A DNA stretch of 64,000 bases from Bacteroides sp. (GTDB lineage Bacteria > Bacteroidota > Bacteroidia > Bacteroidales > Bacteroidaceae), in contig SUXX01000001.1 of assembly GCA_015060735.1 (NCBI GenBank), positions 1 through 64,000 of the forward strand, given 5' to 3'. A program made the position numbers and the translations under genes. The notes under the pieces were generated by a model. That model saw nothing but the letters and a program-made list of their open reading frames with translations, was not told the origin of the DNA and did no database searches. Of the stretch, positions 26,719 to 36,298 are shown piece after piece (the first letter of the stretch is position 1; every line of letters begins with the position of its first letter).

Positions 26719-27801
26719 TTAAATCAGAGAACTGATATATTCCTTCATAGCCGGTTCTGCTTTGCAAGCTTCTTGATAGAACTTGTATTGGGCTTTGGTG
26801 CGAACCAAGTTATGGTCGGCAAACTGGATGTGATAATAAGTGTCGCCATTGATGTAGTCGGCCAAGAAGCGGACGGCTTGCATGTATGGGAACAATTGGG
26901 CGGCAAAAGGCAACATCTCGATTTCGAGCGGAGTAAGGAAACTGCGTGCCGATTCCAAATAACCCTTGGCGAAAGGCTTGAAGATTTCCATGTTGAAACG
27001 GACGTTTTCCAGTTGAGGTTCGTCTTCCTTACCGGTATTGGCTGCGGTGCGGAGGAAGTCGCCAAAGTCGGAGAAGATGAAGCTAGGCATGATGGTGTCC
27101 AGGTCGATAACACACAACACCTTGCCGTCCTGGTCGAAAAGCATATTGCTCACCTTGGTGTCGCAATGGCAAATGTGTTTGGGTAATTTGCCTTCGCGGA
27201 AAAGTTGTTCGGCTTGGCACATCTTTTCTGCATCGGCTTCGATGGCATCGACGAGGTCCTGAACTTCGGCCAAACGACCGGCCTTGTTGTCGGCTACGGC
27301 CTCGCGAAGTTGTTGAAGGCGGAATTCCATGTTGTGGAAGTTTGGTATAATTTCGCCCAATTCATCGGGAATATCGGCTAGCATTGCTTGGAATTCGCCG
27401 AACTTTAAACCGGCCAAATAAGAAGATTCCGGAGTAACCGCTTCGAGGGTCTGTGAGTCGGCAATGAATTCGGAAACACGCCAGTAGCTTTCTCCATCGA
27501 AGTAGTAAGTCTTTCCATCGGTAGCGGGAACAAAACGGAGCACCTTGCGGTTGATGTCGGTTTCTCCTTTGGTTTCCAGCTTGCGGCGGATGTGTGCCGT
27601 AGCGGCTTCGATATTGCGTTGAAGCATGTCGATGTCCGTAAAAATCTGATGATTGATACGTTGGAGGATGTAATTCGGAGTTGTTGCGGCAGGAGTTTCT
27701 ACCAAATAAGTTTGATTAATCCAACCGGAGTTCAGCCGTCGGGTCTCCTTTACTTCCTTTATCTCGGGAAACTGTTGGATGATATTCAATAATTCGCTCA
27801 T
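26719..27801 (-). CDS. Aminoglycoside phosphotransferase-fold kinase (NahK-like)
   Basis: A 360-residue kinase-fold protein. 'RRLNSGWINQTYLVETPAATTPNYILQRINHQIF' resembles the nucleotide-binding lobe of N-acetylhexosamine 1-kinases and homoserine-kinase-like proteins; the catalytic loop is ICHCDTKVSNMLF and the metal-binding block is VLCVIDLDTIMPSFIFSDFGDFLR. It probably phosphorylates a sugar such as GlcNAc or GalNAc from host or wall glycans; relatives have been named mucin-desulfation proteins in Bacteroidales, a doubtful name. ATG 27801 (MSELLNI) is chosen because the upstream codon lies next to the -7 box. Confidence 0.8.
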   Translation of the reverse strand: MSELLNIIQQFPEIKEVKETRRLNSGWINQTYLVETPAATTPNYILQRINHQIFTDIDMLQRNIEAATAHIRRKLETKGETDINRKVLRFVPATDGKTYYFDGESYWRVSEFIADSQTLEAVTPESSYLAGLKFGEFQAMLADIPDELGEIIPNFHNMEFRLQQLREAVADNKAGRLAEVQDLVDAIEADAEKMCQAEQLFREGKLPKHICHCDTKVSNMLFDQDGKVLCVIDLDTIMPSFIFSDFGDFLRTAANTGKEDEPQLENVRFNMEIFKPFAKGYLESARSFLTPLEIEMLPFAAQLFPYMQAVRFLADYINGDTYYHIQFADHNLVRTKAQYKFYQEACKAEPAMKEYISSLI

Positions 27802-27832
27802 GGTATGATTGGTTAAAAGGTTTATCTGCATA

Positions 27833-27872
27833 CAAAGATAGCTTCTTTTCCGAAACAGGAAAAGAAGCTATC
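27833..27872 (-). promoter_or_regulatory. Overlapping pit terminator and kinase promoter
   Basis: GATAGCTTCTTTTCC (27837-27851) and GGAAAAGAAGCTATC (27858-27872) are a perfect 15-base inverted repeat with a six-base loop, 33 bases downstream of the leftward pit stop. On the leftward strand the last bases of the hairpin continue into TATCTTTG (27833-27840), an exact -7 box for the kinase gene. One piece of DNA thus seems to be both terminator and part of the next promoter. Confidence 0.65.
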
Positions 27873-27904
27873 CACAATTTATTTTTCTCTCTTAAATAAT
27901 CGGT

Positions 27905-30145
27905 TTATTGAAACATGCGGCTGGCACGGAGCAAGTGTCTCCAGCTACTTACCAATTCTTGTGATTCCTGCAAGATGTTCAAGTAAACCAAGGCTGTCTT
28001 TACGTTTACGCTTTCATCGTGGATGCGGTTCATCTGATGACGACGTAAAGTAGAGATCTTCACCTTCAAACCATCGCCGTCCTTCAGGATGGCATCCGCC
28101 TTGTCATAGTCGCCACTGATGATGACATCACGAGCCTGAGTCATAAGGGCAATCATTTCGTCGCGTACAGGAATGAATTCTGTACGGGCACGTTCTGAAA
28201 GTGGTTTGAAGTTGTTGTCCACGTGTTCCTTACATGGTTCACAAATACGCTTCATGCAGTACAACATCTGTTCGCAGCTGTTACTACCCAAGTGGAACCA
28301 AGTATTCTTTTCGATGGCTGCAAACTTGTCGATGCGGCGTAAGCCGATGATTTCCTTGCGGCGGCTCTTCTTCAAAGCTTGTTTTTCTTCGCCTGTTCTT
28401 ATCATGGCCTTGCGAAGGCTCTTGATGTCTTCATTGATAAAGCCGTCGGTGATTTGGGTATAAGTAGCCATAATGAAGTCGAACATATCCACATGGTTGT
28501 TGTTTACATGCTGACGGAGCAATGACCAACGTTCTTTCATGTCCTGGCTAGCCAACAGCTGCTTGAAAATGACATCGTTAGCTTTTTCATCCTTTTGCTT
28601 CTTGCTGTATTGGCGTTCGCTACGGATAAGTAGGAAGATAACCAAACCAATCATAGCGAACATGGCGATGAATCCACCATAATACATAATCAAGGTTACG
28701 ATGGCACAGATGGTAAAGGCGGCACCGGCAGTGATGAACCAACCACCAATCACCGAAAGTACACCGGTGATGCGGTAAACAGCAGTTTCACGTCCCCAAG
28801 CACGGTCGGCAAGGGAAGTACCCATCGCTACCATGAAAGTAACGTAAGTGGTTGACAAAGGCAACTTTAAGGAAGTACCCAACGCGATGAGCAAACCTGC
28901 CAATACCAGGTTAACCGAAGCACGTACCAAGTCAAAAGCAGCACCATTTTCCATGACCATTACGTCCTTGCAGAAACGCTTGTCTGCCCATGTCTTGACG
29001 CCATCGGGGATGAATTTGGAGATGGCTTGTCCTGCGTTCATTGTATTGCGGACGATGCTTCGTGCTACACCCGATGAACCAAACATCTCATCGCCTTCAT
29101 CCTGACGTGACAAGTCTACAGAGGTCTTGATAACATTTTTAGCTTTTTTCGATGTTACCAAAGCAATTACCATGATGGCACCAGCGGCAAATAAATAGAT
29201 GAATGGAGTCTTGGCTGGCCCGTTCAAAGAAGACATCAGAAACTCCATCGGTTCTCCATTGCCATTGGCGGCATAGTCCTGGAAAGAAGCCAAACCAGCC
29301 AAAGGTACCCCGATAAAGTTTACCAAGTCGTTGCCGGCAAAGGCGGTCGCCAAAGCGAAAGTACCCATGAGGACAATCACCTTAAATACATTCACCTTGC
29401 ACCAGTGCAGAATCTGCATCAAGACGGTGAATGCGATGAAGCAATAAGCGGTAAGCATCAGCGTGTTTTCCTTCACCCAAAGCTTGTTTTCGGCAGTCAT
29501 GAAAGAAGAATCCTTTAAGCCCTTGATGAGCATGAAGTAGATGATGGCTGTAGCGGCGACACCGCCAAACAAGCCGATGGTATATTTAAGGCGTCCGGTA
29601 TAGTTAAATGTGAAAATAAGTCGGGAAATGTACTGTACAATGGTACCGAAGAAGAAAGCAATCGCCACCGAAAGGAAGATACCAATAATGACGGACAAGG
29701 CTTTTTCTGTATTCAACAAGTCACCAAAGCCCAACATGCCGGTTTCATCCATCGCAATTTTGATAATGGCTAATACGAATGTACCTCCGAGGAGTTCGAA
29801 TACCATCGATACGGTGGTTGATGTAGGCATTCCGAGTGTGTTGAAAATGTCTAACAGGATAACGTCTGTAACCATGACTGCCAGGAAGATACACATTAAT
29901 TCCTGAAAATAGAAGTGCTCGGGTTGGAAGATCCCGTGTCGGGCAATTTCCATCATACCGTTACTAAGGGCGGCTCCGAAGAAGACACCGACAGCGGCTA
30001 CGGTAATAACGAGTTTGAAAGAGGCGGCTTTGGAGCCGATGGCCGAATTGAGAAAGTTGACAGCATCATTGCTGACACCTACTACCAAATCAAAAATGGC
30101 TAGTAGGAACAGGAATACGACGATTCCTAAAAAGATTGTTTCCAT
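27905..30145 (-). CDS. pit: Inorganic phosphate transporter, Pit/PHO4 family, with PhoU-like tail
   Basis: A 746-residue inner-membrane protein. The first about 510 residues hold ten or more membrane segments with the two PHO4 signature repeats: 'GVSNDAVNFLNSAIGSKAAS' near residue 24 and 'LPLSTTYVTFMVAMGTSLADRAWG' near 430, plus 'GNDLVNFIGVPLAG'. The last about 210 residues are hydrophilic and helical ('MKERWSLLRQHVNNNHVDMFDFIM...', 'RRKEIIGLRRIDK') and look like a fused PhoU/DUF47-type regulator. It takes up phosphate with a cation. The fusion of channel and regulator is common in Bacteroidales. Confidence 0.92.
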   Translation of the reverse strand: METIFLGIVVFLFLLAIFDLVVGVSNDAVNFLNSAIGSKAASFKLVITVAAVGVFFGAALSNGMMEIARHGIFQPEHFYFQELMCIFLAVMVTDVILLDIFNTLGMPTSTTVSMVFELLGGTFVLAIIKIAMDETGMLGFGDLLNTEKALSVIIGIFLSVAIAFFFGTIVQYISRLIFTFNYTGRLKYTIGLFGGVAATAIIYFMLIKGLKDSSFMTAENKLWVKENTLMLTAYCFIAFTVLMQILHWCKVNVFKVIVLMGTFALATAFAGNDLVNFIGVPLAGLASFQDYAANGNGEPMEFLMSSLNGPAKTPFIYLFAAGAIMVIALVTSKKAKNVIKTSVDLSRQDEGDEMFGSSGVARSIVRNTMNAGQAISKFIPDGVKTWADKRFCKDVMVMENGAAFDLVRASVNLVLAGLLIALGTSLKLPLSTTYVTFMVAMGTSLADRAWGRETAVYRITGVLSVIGGWFITAGAAFTICAIVTLIMYYGGFIAMFAMIGLVIFLLIRSERQYSKKQKDEKANDVIFKQLLASQDMKERWSLLRQHVNNNHVDMFDFIMATYTQITDGFINEDIKSLRKAMIRTGEEKQALKKSRRKEIIGLRRIDKFAAIEKNTWFHLGSNSCEQMLYCMKRICEPCKEHVDNNFKPLSERARTEFIPVRDEMIALMTQARDVIISGDYDKADAILKDGDGLKVKISTLRRHQMNRIHDESVNVKTALVYLNILQESQELVSSWRHLLRASRMFQ

Positions 30146-30180
30146 AAAATGATTTTTGTTTTGCTATTTCATCTTGGTCG

Positions 30181-30188
30181 CAAAATTA
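30181..30188 (-). promoter_or_regulatory. -7 box for pit
   Basis: Leftward TAATTTTG matches TAnnTTTG, 35 bases before the pit ATG. No -33 box is evident. Confidence 0.5.
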
Positions 30189-30313
30189 GACAGCCTATAT
30201 TATGAAAACATGTCATACATATTACATTTGTGTTACAAAAAACTTTTTTGTTTAAAAAGTCATTAAAGGTTAAGTTTTTGCCTGTTCTCTATTTATATAT
30301 AGTAGAAAAGTTG

Positions 30314-30321
30314 TACCTTTG
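30314..30321 (+). promoter_or_regulatory. -7 box for purH
   Basis: TACCTTTG matches TAnnTTTG and lies 27 bases before the chosen purH ATG. It also shows that the longer reading frame from 30319 begins inside the promoter and is not used. Confidence 0.6.
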
Positions 30322-30348
30322 CACTTTAAAACACATAATATTAAGAAA

Positions 30349-31872
30349 ATGTCAGAAGCTAGAAGAATTAAGACCGCACTAGTATCGGTTTATCACAAAG
30401 AAGGTTTGGACGAAATCATTACCAAACTTCATGAGGAGGGAGTAGAGTTCTTGTCGACCGGTGGTACAAGACAGTTTATTGAATCATTGGGCTATCCTTG
30501 CAAGGCAGTGGAAGATTTGACTACTTATCCTTCTATTTTAGGTGGACGTGTAAAGACATTGCATCCGAAGGTCTTCGGCGGTATCCTTTGCCGTAGAGAA
30601 TTGGAACAAGATATCCAACAAATCGCTCAATACGAAATTCCTGAAATAGACTTGGTTATCGTTGATTTGTATCCGTTCGAAGCCACAGTTGCTAGTGGTG
30701 CGGAAGAACAAGCTATCATCGAAAAGATTGATATAGGTGGTATTTCCTTGATTCGTGCAGCAGCAAAGAATTTTAAAGATGTAGTTATCATTGCCAGTCA
30801 AGCTCAATATAAGCCTTTCTATGATATGTTGATGGAGCATGGAGCAGAAACTTCGTTGGCTGAACGTAAGTGGTTTGCCAAAGAAGCATTTGCGGTTTCT
30901 TCTCATTACGATTCGGCTATCTTTAATTATTTTGACGGTGAAGAAGGTTCAGCTTTCCGTTGTGCAATGGAAAATGGTAAGCAACTCCGTTACGGTGAAA
31001 ATCCTCATCAGAAAGGTTTCTTCTACGGCAACCTTGATGCAATGTTCGACCAAATTCACGGAAAGGAAATATCTTATAACAACTTACTCGACATCAATGC
31101 GGCCGTTGATTTGATTGATGAATTCGATGAAATCACTTTCGCAATCTTGAAGCACAACAATGCCTGTGGCTTGGCTTCACGCCCGACTTTACTTGAAGCA
31201 TGGAAAGACGCATTGGCTGGTGACCCGGTTTCGGCTTTCGGTGGTGTGCTGATTACCAATACAGTAGTGGATAAGGCGACTGCTGAAGAAATCAATAACT
31301 TGTTCTTCGAAGTTATTATTGCACCGGATTATGATGTGGAAGCTTTGCAGATTCTGACTCAGAAGAAAAACCGCATCATTTTGGTTCGTAAGAATGTAGA
31401 GTTGCCTAAGATGCAGTTTAGATCGGCTTTGAATGGTGTATTAGTTCAGGCTAAAGACTTGAATGTGGAAACAGAAGCAGACTTGAAGCAAGTGACAGAA
31501 AAGGCTCCGACTGCTCAAGAGATAGAAGATATGTTGTTTGCTAATAAGATTGTAAAAAATAGCAAGAGTAATGCTATTGTATTGGCTCGTGGCAAACAAC
31601 TCATTGCAAGCGGTGTAGGTCAGACCAGTCGTGTGGATGCTTTGAAGCAAGCTATTGAAAAGGCTAAATCATTTGGTTTCGATTTGAATGGTGCAGTAAT
31701 GGCTAGTGATGCTTTCTTCCCATTCCCTGATTGTGTGGAAATTGCAGATAAAGAAGGTGTTAAGGCAGTAATTCAACCAGGTGGTTCGGTGAGAGATGAT
31801 TTGACTTTCCAATATTGTAATGAACATGGTGTAGCTATGGTGCTCACTGGTATCCGTCACTTTAAACATTAA
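30349..31872 (+). CDS. purH: PurH: AICAR transformylase / IMP cyclohydrolase
   Basis: A 507-residue bifunctional enzyme for the last two steps of IMP synthesis. The N-terminal MGS-like cyclohydrolase domain has 'ALVSVYHKEGLDEIITKLHEEGVEFLSTGGT' and 'GGRVKTLHPKVFGGIL'; the C-terminal transformylase has 'LRYGENPHQKGFFYG', 'LKHNNACGLA', 'GDPVSAFGG' and 'SDAFFPFPDCVEIADKEGVKAVIQPGGSVRDD'. The C-terminus 'AMVLTGIRHFKH' is the normal end. ATG 30349 (MSEARRIK) fits the family start. The gene lies upstream of the mre operon with a repeat-rich gap between. Confidence 0.97.
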   Translation: MSEARRIKTALVSVYHKEGLDEIITKLHEEGVEFLSTGGTRQFIESLGYPCKAVEDLTTYPSILGGRVKTLHPKVFGGILCRRELEQDIQQIAQYEIPEIDLVIVDLYPFEATVASGAEEQAIIEKIDIGGISLIRAAAKNFKDVVIIASQAQYKPFYDMLMEHGAETSLAERKWFAKEAFAVSSHYDSAIFNYFDGEEGSAFRCAMENGKQLRYGENPHQKGFFYGNLDAMFDQIHGKEISYNNLLDINAAVDLIDEFDEITFAILKHNNACGLASRPTLLEAWKDALAGDPVSAFGGVLITNTVVDKATAEEINNLFFEVIIAPDYDVEALQILTQKKNRIILVRKNVELPKMQFRSALNGVLVQAKDLNVETEADLKQVTEKAPTAQEIEDMLFANKIVKNSKSNAIVLARGKQLIASGVGQTSRVDALKQAIEKAKSFGFDLNGAVMASDAFFPFPDCVEIADKEGVKAVIQPGGSVRDDLTFQYCNEHGVAMVLTGIRHFKH

Positions 31873-31884
31873 TTTGAGCAACTT

Positions 31885-31983
31885 GCTACTAGTGGCTAGC
31901 TACTAGTAGCGTTGTGACCATTTTAAATGATAATATAAAATAGGTATATAAATATAGAACTAGTCACTAGTAACTAGTAGCTG
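31885..31983. repeat. Heptamer ACTAGT-containing repeats between purH and mreB
   Basis: The 119-base gap holds five ACTAGT hexamers in two clusters. The left cluster reads GCTACTA-GTGGCTA-GCTACTA-GTAGC with 7-base periodicity and can fold (GCTACTAGT 31885-31893 with ACTAGTAGC 31902-31910). The right cluster reads ACTAGTC-ACTAGTA-ACTAGTA, three exact-length heptamers, ending just before the mreB start. No TAnnTTTG box is seen in the gap. Confidence 0.75.
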
Positions 31984-31991
31984 AAAAAGAT

Positions 31992-33014
31992 ATGGGATTG
32001 TTTTCTTTTACACAAGAAATAGCGATGGATCTTGGCACTGCCAATACCATCATTCTGAATAATGGCAATATCGTTGTAGATGAACCATCTGTGGTAGCAC
32101 TAGATCGTCGGTCGGACAAGATGATTGCTGTGGGTACACAGGCAAAGATGATGTATGAAAAGGAAAATCCGAATATTCGCACTGTACGTCCCTTACGCGA
32201 TGGCGTGATTGCAGACTTCAATGCCTGTGAGCAAATGATTCGTGGGTTGATAAAGAAGGTGAATATTGGAAATCGTTTCTTTTCTCCTTCTTTGCGTATG
32301 GTGATAGGTGTTCCTTCGGGTAGTACCGAAGTAGAACTTCGTGCGGTACGTGATAGTGCTGAACATGCCGGCGGACGCGATGTGTATTTGATATTCGAAC
32401 CAATGGCTGCTGCTATTGGCATCGGTATTGATGTAGAAGCCCCTGAAGGTAACATGATTGTTGATATAGGTGGTGGATCTACTGAAATTGCAGTCATTTC
32501 ATTAGGTGGTATTGTCTCTAATAATTCGATCCGTATTGCAGGTGATGACCTTACAGCTGATATTCAAGAATATATGTATCGCCAACACAATGTTAGAGTA
32601 GGCGAACGAATGGCTGAACGTATTAAAATTCACGTAGGTGCCGCATTGACAGATTTAGGAGATGATGCTCCCGAGGATTATGTAGTATGTGGTCCGAATC
32701 GTATTACGGCCTTGCCAATGGAAGTTCCGGTTAATTATCAAGAAATTGCTCATTGTTTAGAGAAGAGCATTGCAAAGATTGAAACAGCTATCTTGAGTGC
32801 TTTAGAAAATACGCCTCCTGAATTGTATGCCGATATCGTTAAGAATGGTATTTATTTGGCCGGTGGTGGTGCCTTACTCCGTGGTCTAGATAAGCGATTG
32901 ACTGACAAGATTAATATTCCTTTCCATATTGCGGAAGATCCATTGCTTAGCGTGGCAAAGGGTACGGCTATAGCATTGAAGAATGTGAATCGTTTCTCGT
33001 TCTTAATGCGATAA
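31992..33014 (+). CDS. mreB: Rod shape-determining protein MreB
   Basis: A 340-residue bacterial actin: phosphate-1 loop 'AMDLGTANTIILNNG', 'PSVVALDRRSDKMIAVG', 'VGVPSGSTEVELRAVRDSAEHAGGRDVYLIFEPMAAAIG', 'MIVDIGGGSTEIAVISLGGIVSNNSIRIAGDD' and the C-terminal 'GIYLAGGGALLRGLDKRL'. It forms membrane-bound filaments that guide side-wall synthesis. It leads the mreB-mreC-mreD-mrdA-rodA cluster, the complete elongasome core in one run. Confidence 0.97.
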   Translation: MGLFSFTQEIAMDLGTANTIILNNGNIVVDEPSVVALDRRSDKMIAVGTQAKMMYEKENPNIRTVRPLRDGVIADFNACEQMIRGLIKKVNIGNRFFSPSLRMVIGVPSGSTEVELRAVRDSAEHAGGRDVYLIFEPMAAAIGIGIDVEAPEGNMIVDIGGGSTEIAVISLGGIVSNNSIRIAGDDLTADIQEYMYRQHNVRVGERMAERIKIHVGAALTDLGDDAPEDYVVCGPNRITALPMEVPVNYQEIAHCLEKSIAKIETAILSALENTPPELYADIVKNGIYLAGGGALLRGLDKRLTDKINIPFHIAEDPLLSVAKGTAIALKNVNRFSFLMR

Positions 33015-33099
33015 GAATTTGATTCAGAACTGTATTCATCAGATGGATGAATGCAGCTCTGAATAATGAATGTTTATGAAAGTTGTTAGATAGCGGAAT

Positions 33100-33951
33100 A
33101 TGAAAAACTTATTGGATTTCTTCCTGAAGTATAATTACTGGTTTCTTTTCATTTTATTGGAAGTAATCAGTTTTGTTTTGTTATTCCGGTTTAATAATTA
33201 TCAAGGGAGTGTATTTTTTACCTCTTCCAATTATGTATCAGGGGCTGTTTTTGAAACGGCTAATCGTATTACCAGTTATTTCCATTTGAAATCCATCAAT
33301 GATGATTTGGTGCAGAAAAATGTAGAATTGGAATTACAAATAGAGAATCTTCGTGAGAAGCTTGTGACTTTGACTAATGACACTACGGGTATAGAGCGGA
33401 TGAAGAATGAATCGTTAATGGGATATGATATATTCAAGGCTAAGGTTATAAATAGCAGCCTAACGCATGCGGATAATTATATAACATTGGATAAAGGGGA
33501 GAAGGATGGTGTTCGAAGCGAGATGGGTGTTGTGGATGGTAATGGAGTCGTTGGGATTGTTTATATGACATCTGACCATTATTCAGTTGTAATACCCGTT
33601 TTGAATTCTAAAAGCAGTATCAGTTGTAAAATTAAACGGAGTGATTATTTTGGTTTCTTGAAGTGGGATGGCGGAGCTGCCAGTCATGCCGTAGTAAAAG
33701 ATATGCCTCGTCATTCATTGTTTTCTTTGGGAGATACGATTGTTACTAGCGGACATAGTGCGGTTTTCCCTTCAGGAATACCAGTAGGGACGGTAGAAGA
33801 TATATCAGATAGTCATGATGGGCTTTCATATTTGTTGAAAGTAAAGTTGTTTACTGATTTTGGAAAATTAAATGATGTACGTGTCATTGCTAAAAAAGGG
33901 CATGAGGAACAAAAGAGATTAGAAGAACAGGTGAAAAGAAATAGTAAATGA
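33100..33951 (+). CDS. mreC: Rod shape-determining protein MreC
   Basis: A 283-residue bitopic protein: a membrane segment at about residues 12-28, a coiled coil (about 65-95, 'NVELELQIENLREKLVTL'), then the MreC beta barrels ('SSLTHADNYITLDKGEKDGVRSEMGVVDGNGVVGIVYM'). It links MreB filaments and PBP2 in the periplasm. Its stop overlaps the mreD start by four bases (ATGA), so translation is coupled. Confidence 0.93.
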   Translation: MKNLLDFFLKYNYWFLFILLEVISFVLLFRFNNYQGSVFFTSSNYVSGAVFETANRITSYFHLKSINDDLVQKNVELELQIENLREKLVTLTNDTTGIERMKNESLMGYDIFKAKVINSSLTHADNYITLDKGEKDGVRSEMGVVDGNGVVGIVYMTSDHYSVVIPVLNSKSSISCKIKRSDYFGFLKWDGGAASHAVVKDMPRHSLFSLGDTIVTSGHSAVFPSGIPVGTVEDISDSHDGLSYLLKVKLFTDFGKLNDVRVIAKKGHEEQKRLEEQVKRNSK

Positions 33952-34451
33952 TAGGTGTTTTTCATAGGATAGAATGGTTTGTCGGATTGGTACTTGTACA
34001 GGTGCTGATACTTAATCAGATGCATATTTATGGTTATGCAACTCCTTTTTTATATATTTACTTTATCCTGAAAATGAACTCAAAGATTGGACGTAATGAA
34101 TCGATGATTTGGGCCTTTTTATTGGGATTGGCAGTAGATGTTTTCGGTAACACTCCAGGTATGAATGCGGCAGCGGCTACTTGTCTGGCTTTCTTTCGTC
34201 CTTCTTTATTGAGGTTAGTTACTTTGCGTAGCTTAGATGAGGCTTTCCGCCCATCAGTGAAGAGTTTGGGCGTCTCTTCTTTTTTTCGCTATTCATTGTT
34301 GGCATCCGGCTTGTTTTGTACCCTATTACTTATGATTGACACCCTAAGTTTTTTTCAGTGGGAAAAGTTGTTGCTTAAAATAATATCCAGTACGGTTTCA
34401 ACGGTTGTGTTAATATTTTGTGCAGAATCAATAGGGAGGAAGAAATCGTGA
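33948..34451 (+). CDS. mreD: Rod shape-determining protein MreD
   Basis: A 167-residue hydrophobic protein with five or six membrane segments ('GLVLVQVLILNQMHIYGYATPFLYIYFIL', 'FLLGLAVDVFGNTPGMNAAAATCLAFFRP'), the normal MreD size. It starts inside the end of mreC and ends inside the start of the PBP2 gene, in a tightly coupled operon. Confidence 0.9.
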   Translation: MIGVFHRIEWFVGLVLVQVLILNQMHIYGYATPFLYIYFILKMNSKIGRNESMIWAFLLGLAVDVFGNTPGMNAAAATCLAFFRPSLLRLVTLRSLDEAFRPSVKSLGVSSFFRYSLLASGLFCTLLLMIDTLSFFQWEKLLLKIISSTVSTVVLIFCAESIGRKKS

Positions 34452-36298
34452 AGCGGGATTTTAATTTAGAAAAACGCAAATATGTGTTAGGGGGATCGGT
34501 TGTCCTCGTAGTCTTGATTTATTTAATTCGTTTGTTCTCGCTCCAGATTATGAGCGAAGATTATAAAAAGAATGCGGATAGTAATGCTTTTCTGAATAAA
34601 GTTCAGTATCCTAGTCGTGGGGTGATGTACGATCGCAATGGAGAATTATTGGTTTATAATCAGCCGGCTTATGACGTGACGTTGGTAATGAAGGAAATAG
34701 AGTATTTGGATACACTGGATTTATGTAAGACTCTGAATATTACCGTAGATTATTTTAAGCGTCGAATTCAGGAAATGAAGGATCGTCGTTCGAATCCGGG
34801 TTATTCGCCTTATACTCCACAGGTTTTTATGACGCAACTTTCAGCAGAAGAATGTGGCGTTTTTCAGGAGAAACTTTTTAAATTCCCGGGTTTTTATATT
34901 CAGAGAAGAATCATTCGGCAATATACTTACAATGCAGCGGCTCATGTGTTAGGGGATATTGCTGAAGTTTCTAAAAAAGACATAGCAGATGATGATTATT
35001 ATGTTCGTGGAGATTTTATAGGGAAACAAGGAATTGAGCGTTCCTACGAAAAAGAACTTCGTGGAGAGAAAGGAGTGGAAATCCTATTACGTGATGCTCG
35101 TGGTCGTATTCAAGGACGATATATGGATGGAGCTTTGGACAAAACACCGGTTGCAGGTAAAAATCTGAAGCTTGGTATTGATATAGAACTTCAACTTTTA
35201 GCTGAACGCTTGTTGGAAGGAAAAATAGGTAGTGTGGTAGCCATCGAGCCTTCGACTGGCGAAATATTGTGTATGGCATCAGCTCCAACCTTTGATCCGC
35301 GTTTGATGGTAGGACGACAGAGGGGGAAAAATCATTTGGATTTGGCACGAGATTCGTGGAAGCCTCTATTGAATCGTTCCATTATGGGGCAATTCCCCCC
35401 TGGATCTACATTTAAAACAACGCAAGGTTTGACTTTTTTGGAAGAAGGAATAATAACACCTGAGACTTCTTATCCATGCTATGGTGGCTTTGTCCATTCG
35501 GGATTAAGAGTAGGTTGCCATGGACATCCGTCACCACTACCTTTAGTTCCAGCTATTGCAACGTCTTGTAATGGTTATTTTTGTTGGGGATTGTATCATA
35601 TGATTGGTGCTCGTAAGAAATATGGGACAGTACAGAATGCCATGGCTACTTGGCGTGATTACATGGTTTCAATGGGATTTGGTTATCCTCTAGGAGTCGA
35701 TTTGCCAGGTGAAAAAAGGGGGATGATTCCTAATGATAAGTATTATGACAAGAATTATCGGGGTTCTTGGAATGGGTTGACTATTATCTCGATTGCAATT
35801 GGTCAAGGAGAAGTGACGGCTACTCCTTTACAAATAGCTAACCTTGGGGCAACAATTGCTAATCGAGGATACTTTATAACACCGCATGTTGTTAAAGAAG
35901 TGGAAGGCTCTGAATTGGAGTCACAATATCGGGAGAAGCGTTATACCAAAGTTCGTAAAGAACATTATGAAACGGTCGTACAAGGTATGCGTGCGGCTGT
36001 TACTGGTGGTACATGCCGGGCAGCAAATCTTCCAGGGTTGGATGTTTGTGGAAAGACCGGTACTGCTCAAAATCGCGGTAAAGACCATTCCGCATTTATG
36101 GGGTTTGCTCCCATGAACGACCCCCAGATTGCGGTTGCTGTGTATGTAGAAAACGGAGGTTGGGGAGCAACTTATGGCGTGCCAATTGGTGCATTGATTA
36201 TGGAGAAGTATTTGAAAGGCTCTCTGTCTCCTGAAAGTGAGATGAAAGCAAAAGATATACAAATGAGAAGAATTGATTATGGCATACACGAACGGTAG
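34448..36298 (+). CDS. mrdA: Penicillin-binding protein 2 (elongasome transpeptidase)
   Basis: A 616-residue class B PBP. N-terminal membrane anchor (about residues 10-30), dimerisation/pedestal region with 'PSRGVMYDRNGELLVYNQPAYDV', then the transpeptidase domain: Ser320 in GSTFKTT (SxxK), SCN in 'ATSCNGYF' and Lys536 in CGKTGTAQ. It cross-links peptidoglycan during elongation with RodA. GTG 34448 is chosen because it overlaps the mreD stop (GTGA) and is preceded by GGGAGGAAG; the upstream codon at 34418 has no such site. Confidence 0.95.
   Translation: MKRDFNLEKRKYVLGGSVVLVVLIYLIRLFSLQIMSEDYKKNADSNAFLNKVQYPSRGVMYDRNGELLVYNQPAYDVTLVMKEIEYLDTLDLCKTLNITVDYFKRRIQEMKDRRSNPGYSPYTPQVFMTQLSAEECGVFQEKLFKFPGFYIQRRIIRQYTYNAAAHVLGDIAEVSKKDIADDDYYVRGDFIGKQGIERSYEKELRGEKGVEILLRDARGRIQGRYMDGALDKTPVAGKNLKLGIDIELQLLAERLLEGKIGSVVAIEPSTGEILCMASAPTFDPRLMVGRQRGKNHLDLARDSWKPLLNRSIMGQFPPGSTFKTTQGLTFLEEGIITPETSYPCYGGFVHSGLRVGCHGHPSPLPLVPAIATSCNGYFCWGLYHMIGARKKYGTVQNAMATWRDYMVSMGFGYPLGVDLPGEKRGMIPNDKYYDKNYRGSWNGLTIISIAIGQGEVTATPLQIANLGATIANRGYFITPHVVKEVEGSELESQYREKRYTKVRKEHYETVVQGMRAAVTGGTCRAANLPGLDVCGKTGTAQNRGKDHSAFMGFAPMNDPQIAVAVYVENGGWGATYGVPIGALIMEKYLKGSLSPESEMKAKDIQMRRIDYGIHER

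Noticed and set aside
26578..27186. Rightward 202-codon open frame
   Set aside because: It lies antisense over the phosphotransferase gene, includes the terminator hairpin, and has no recognisable domain.
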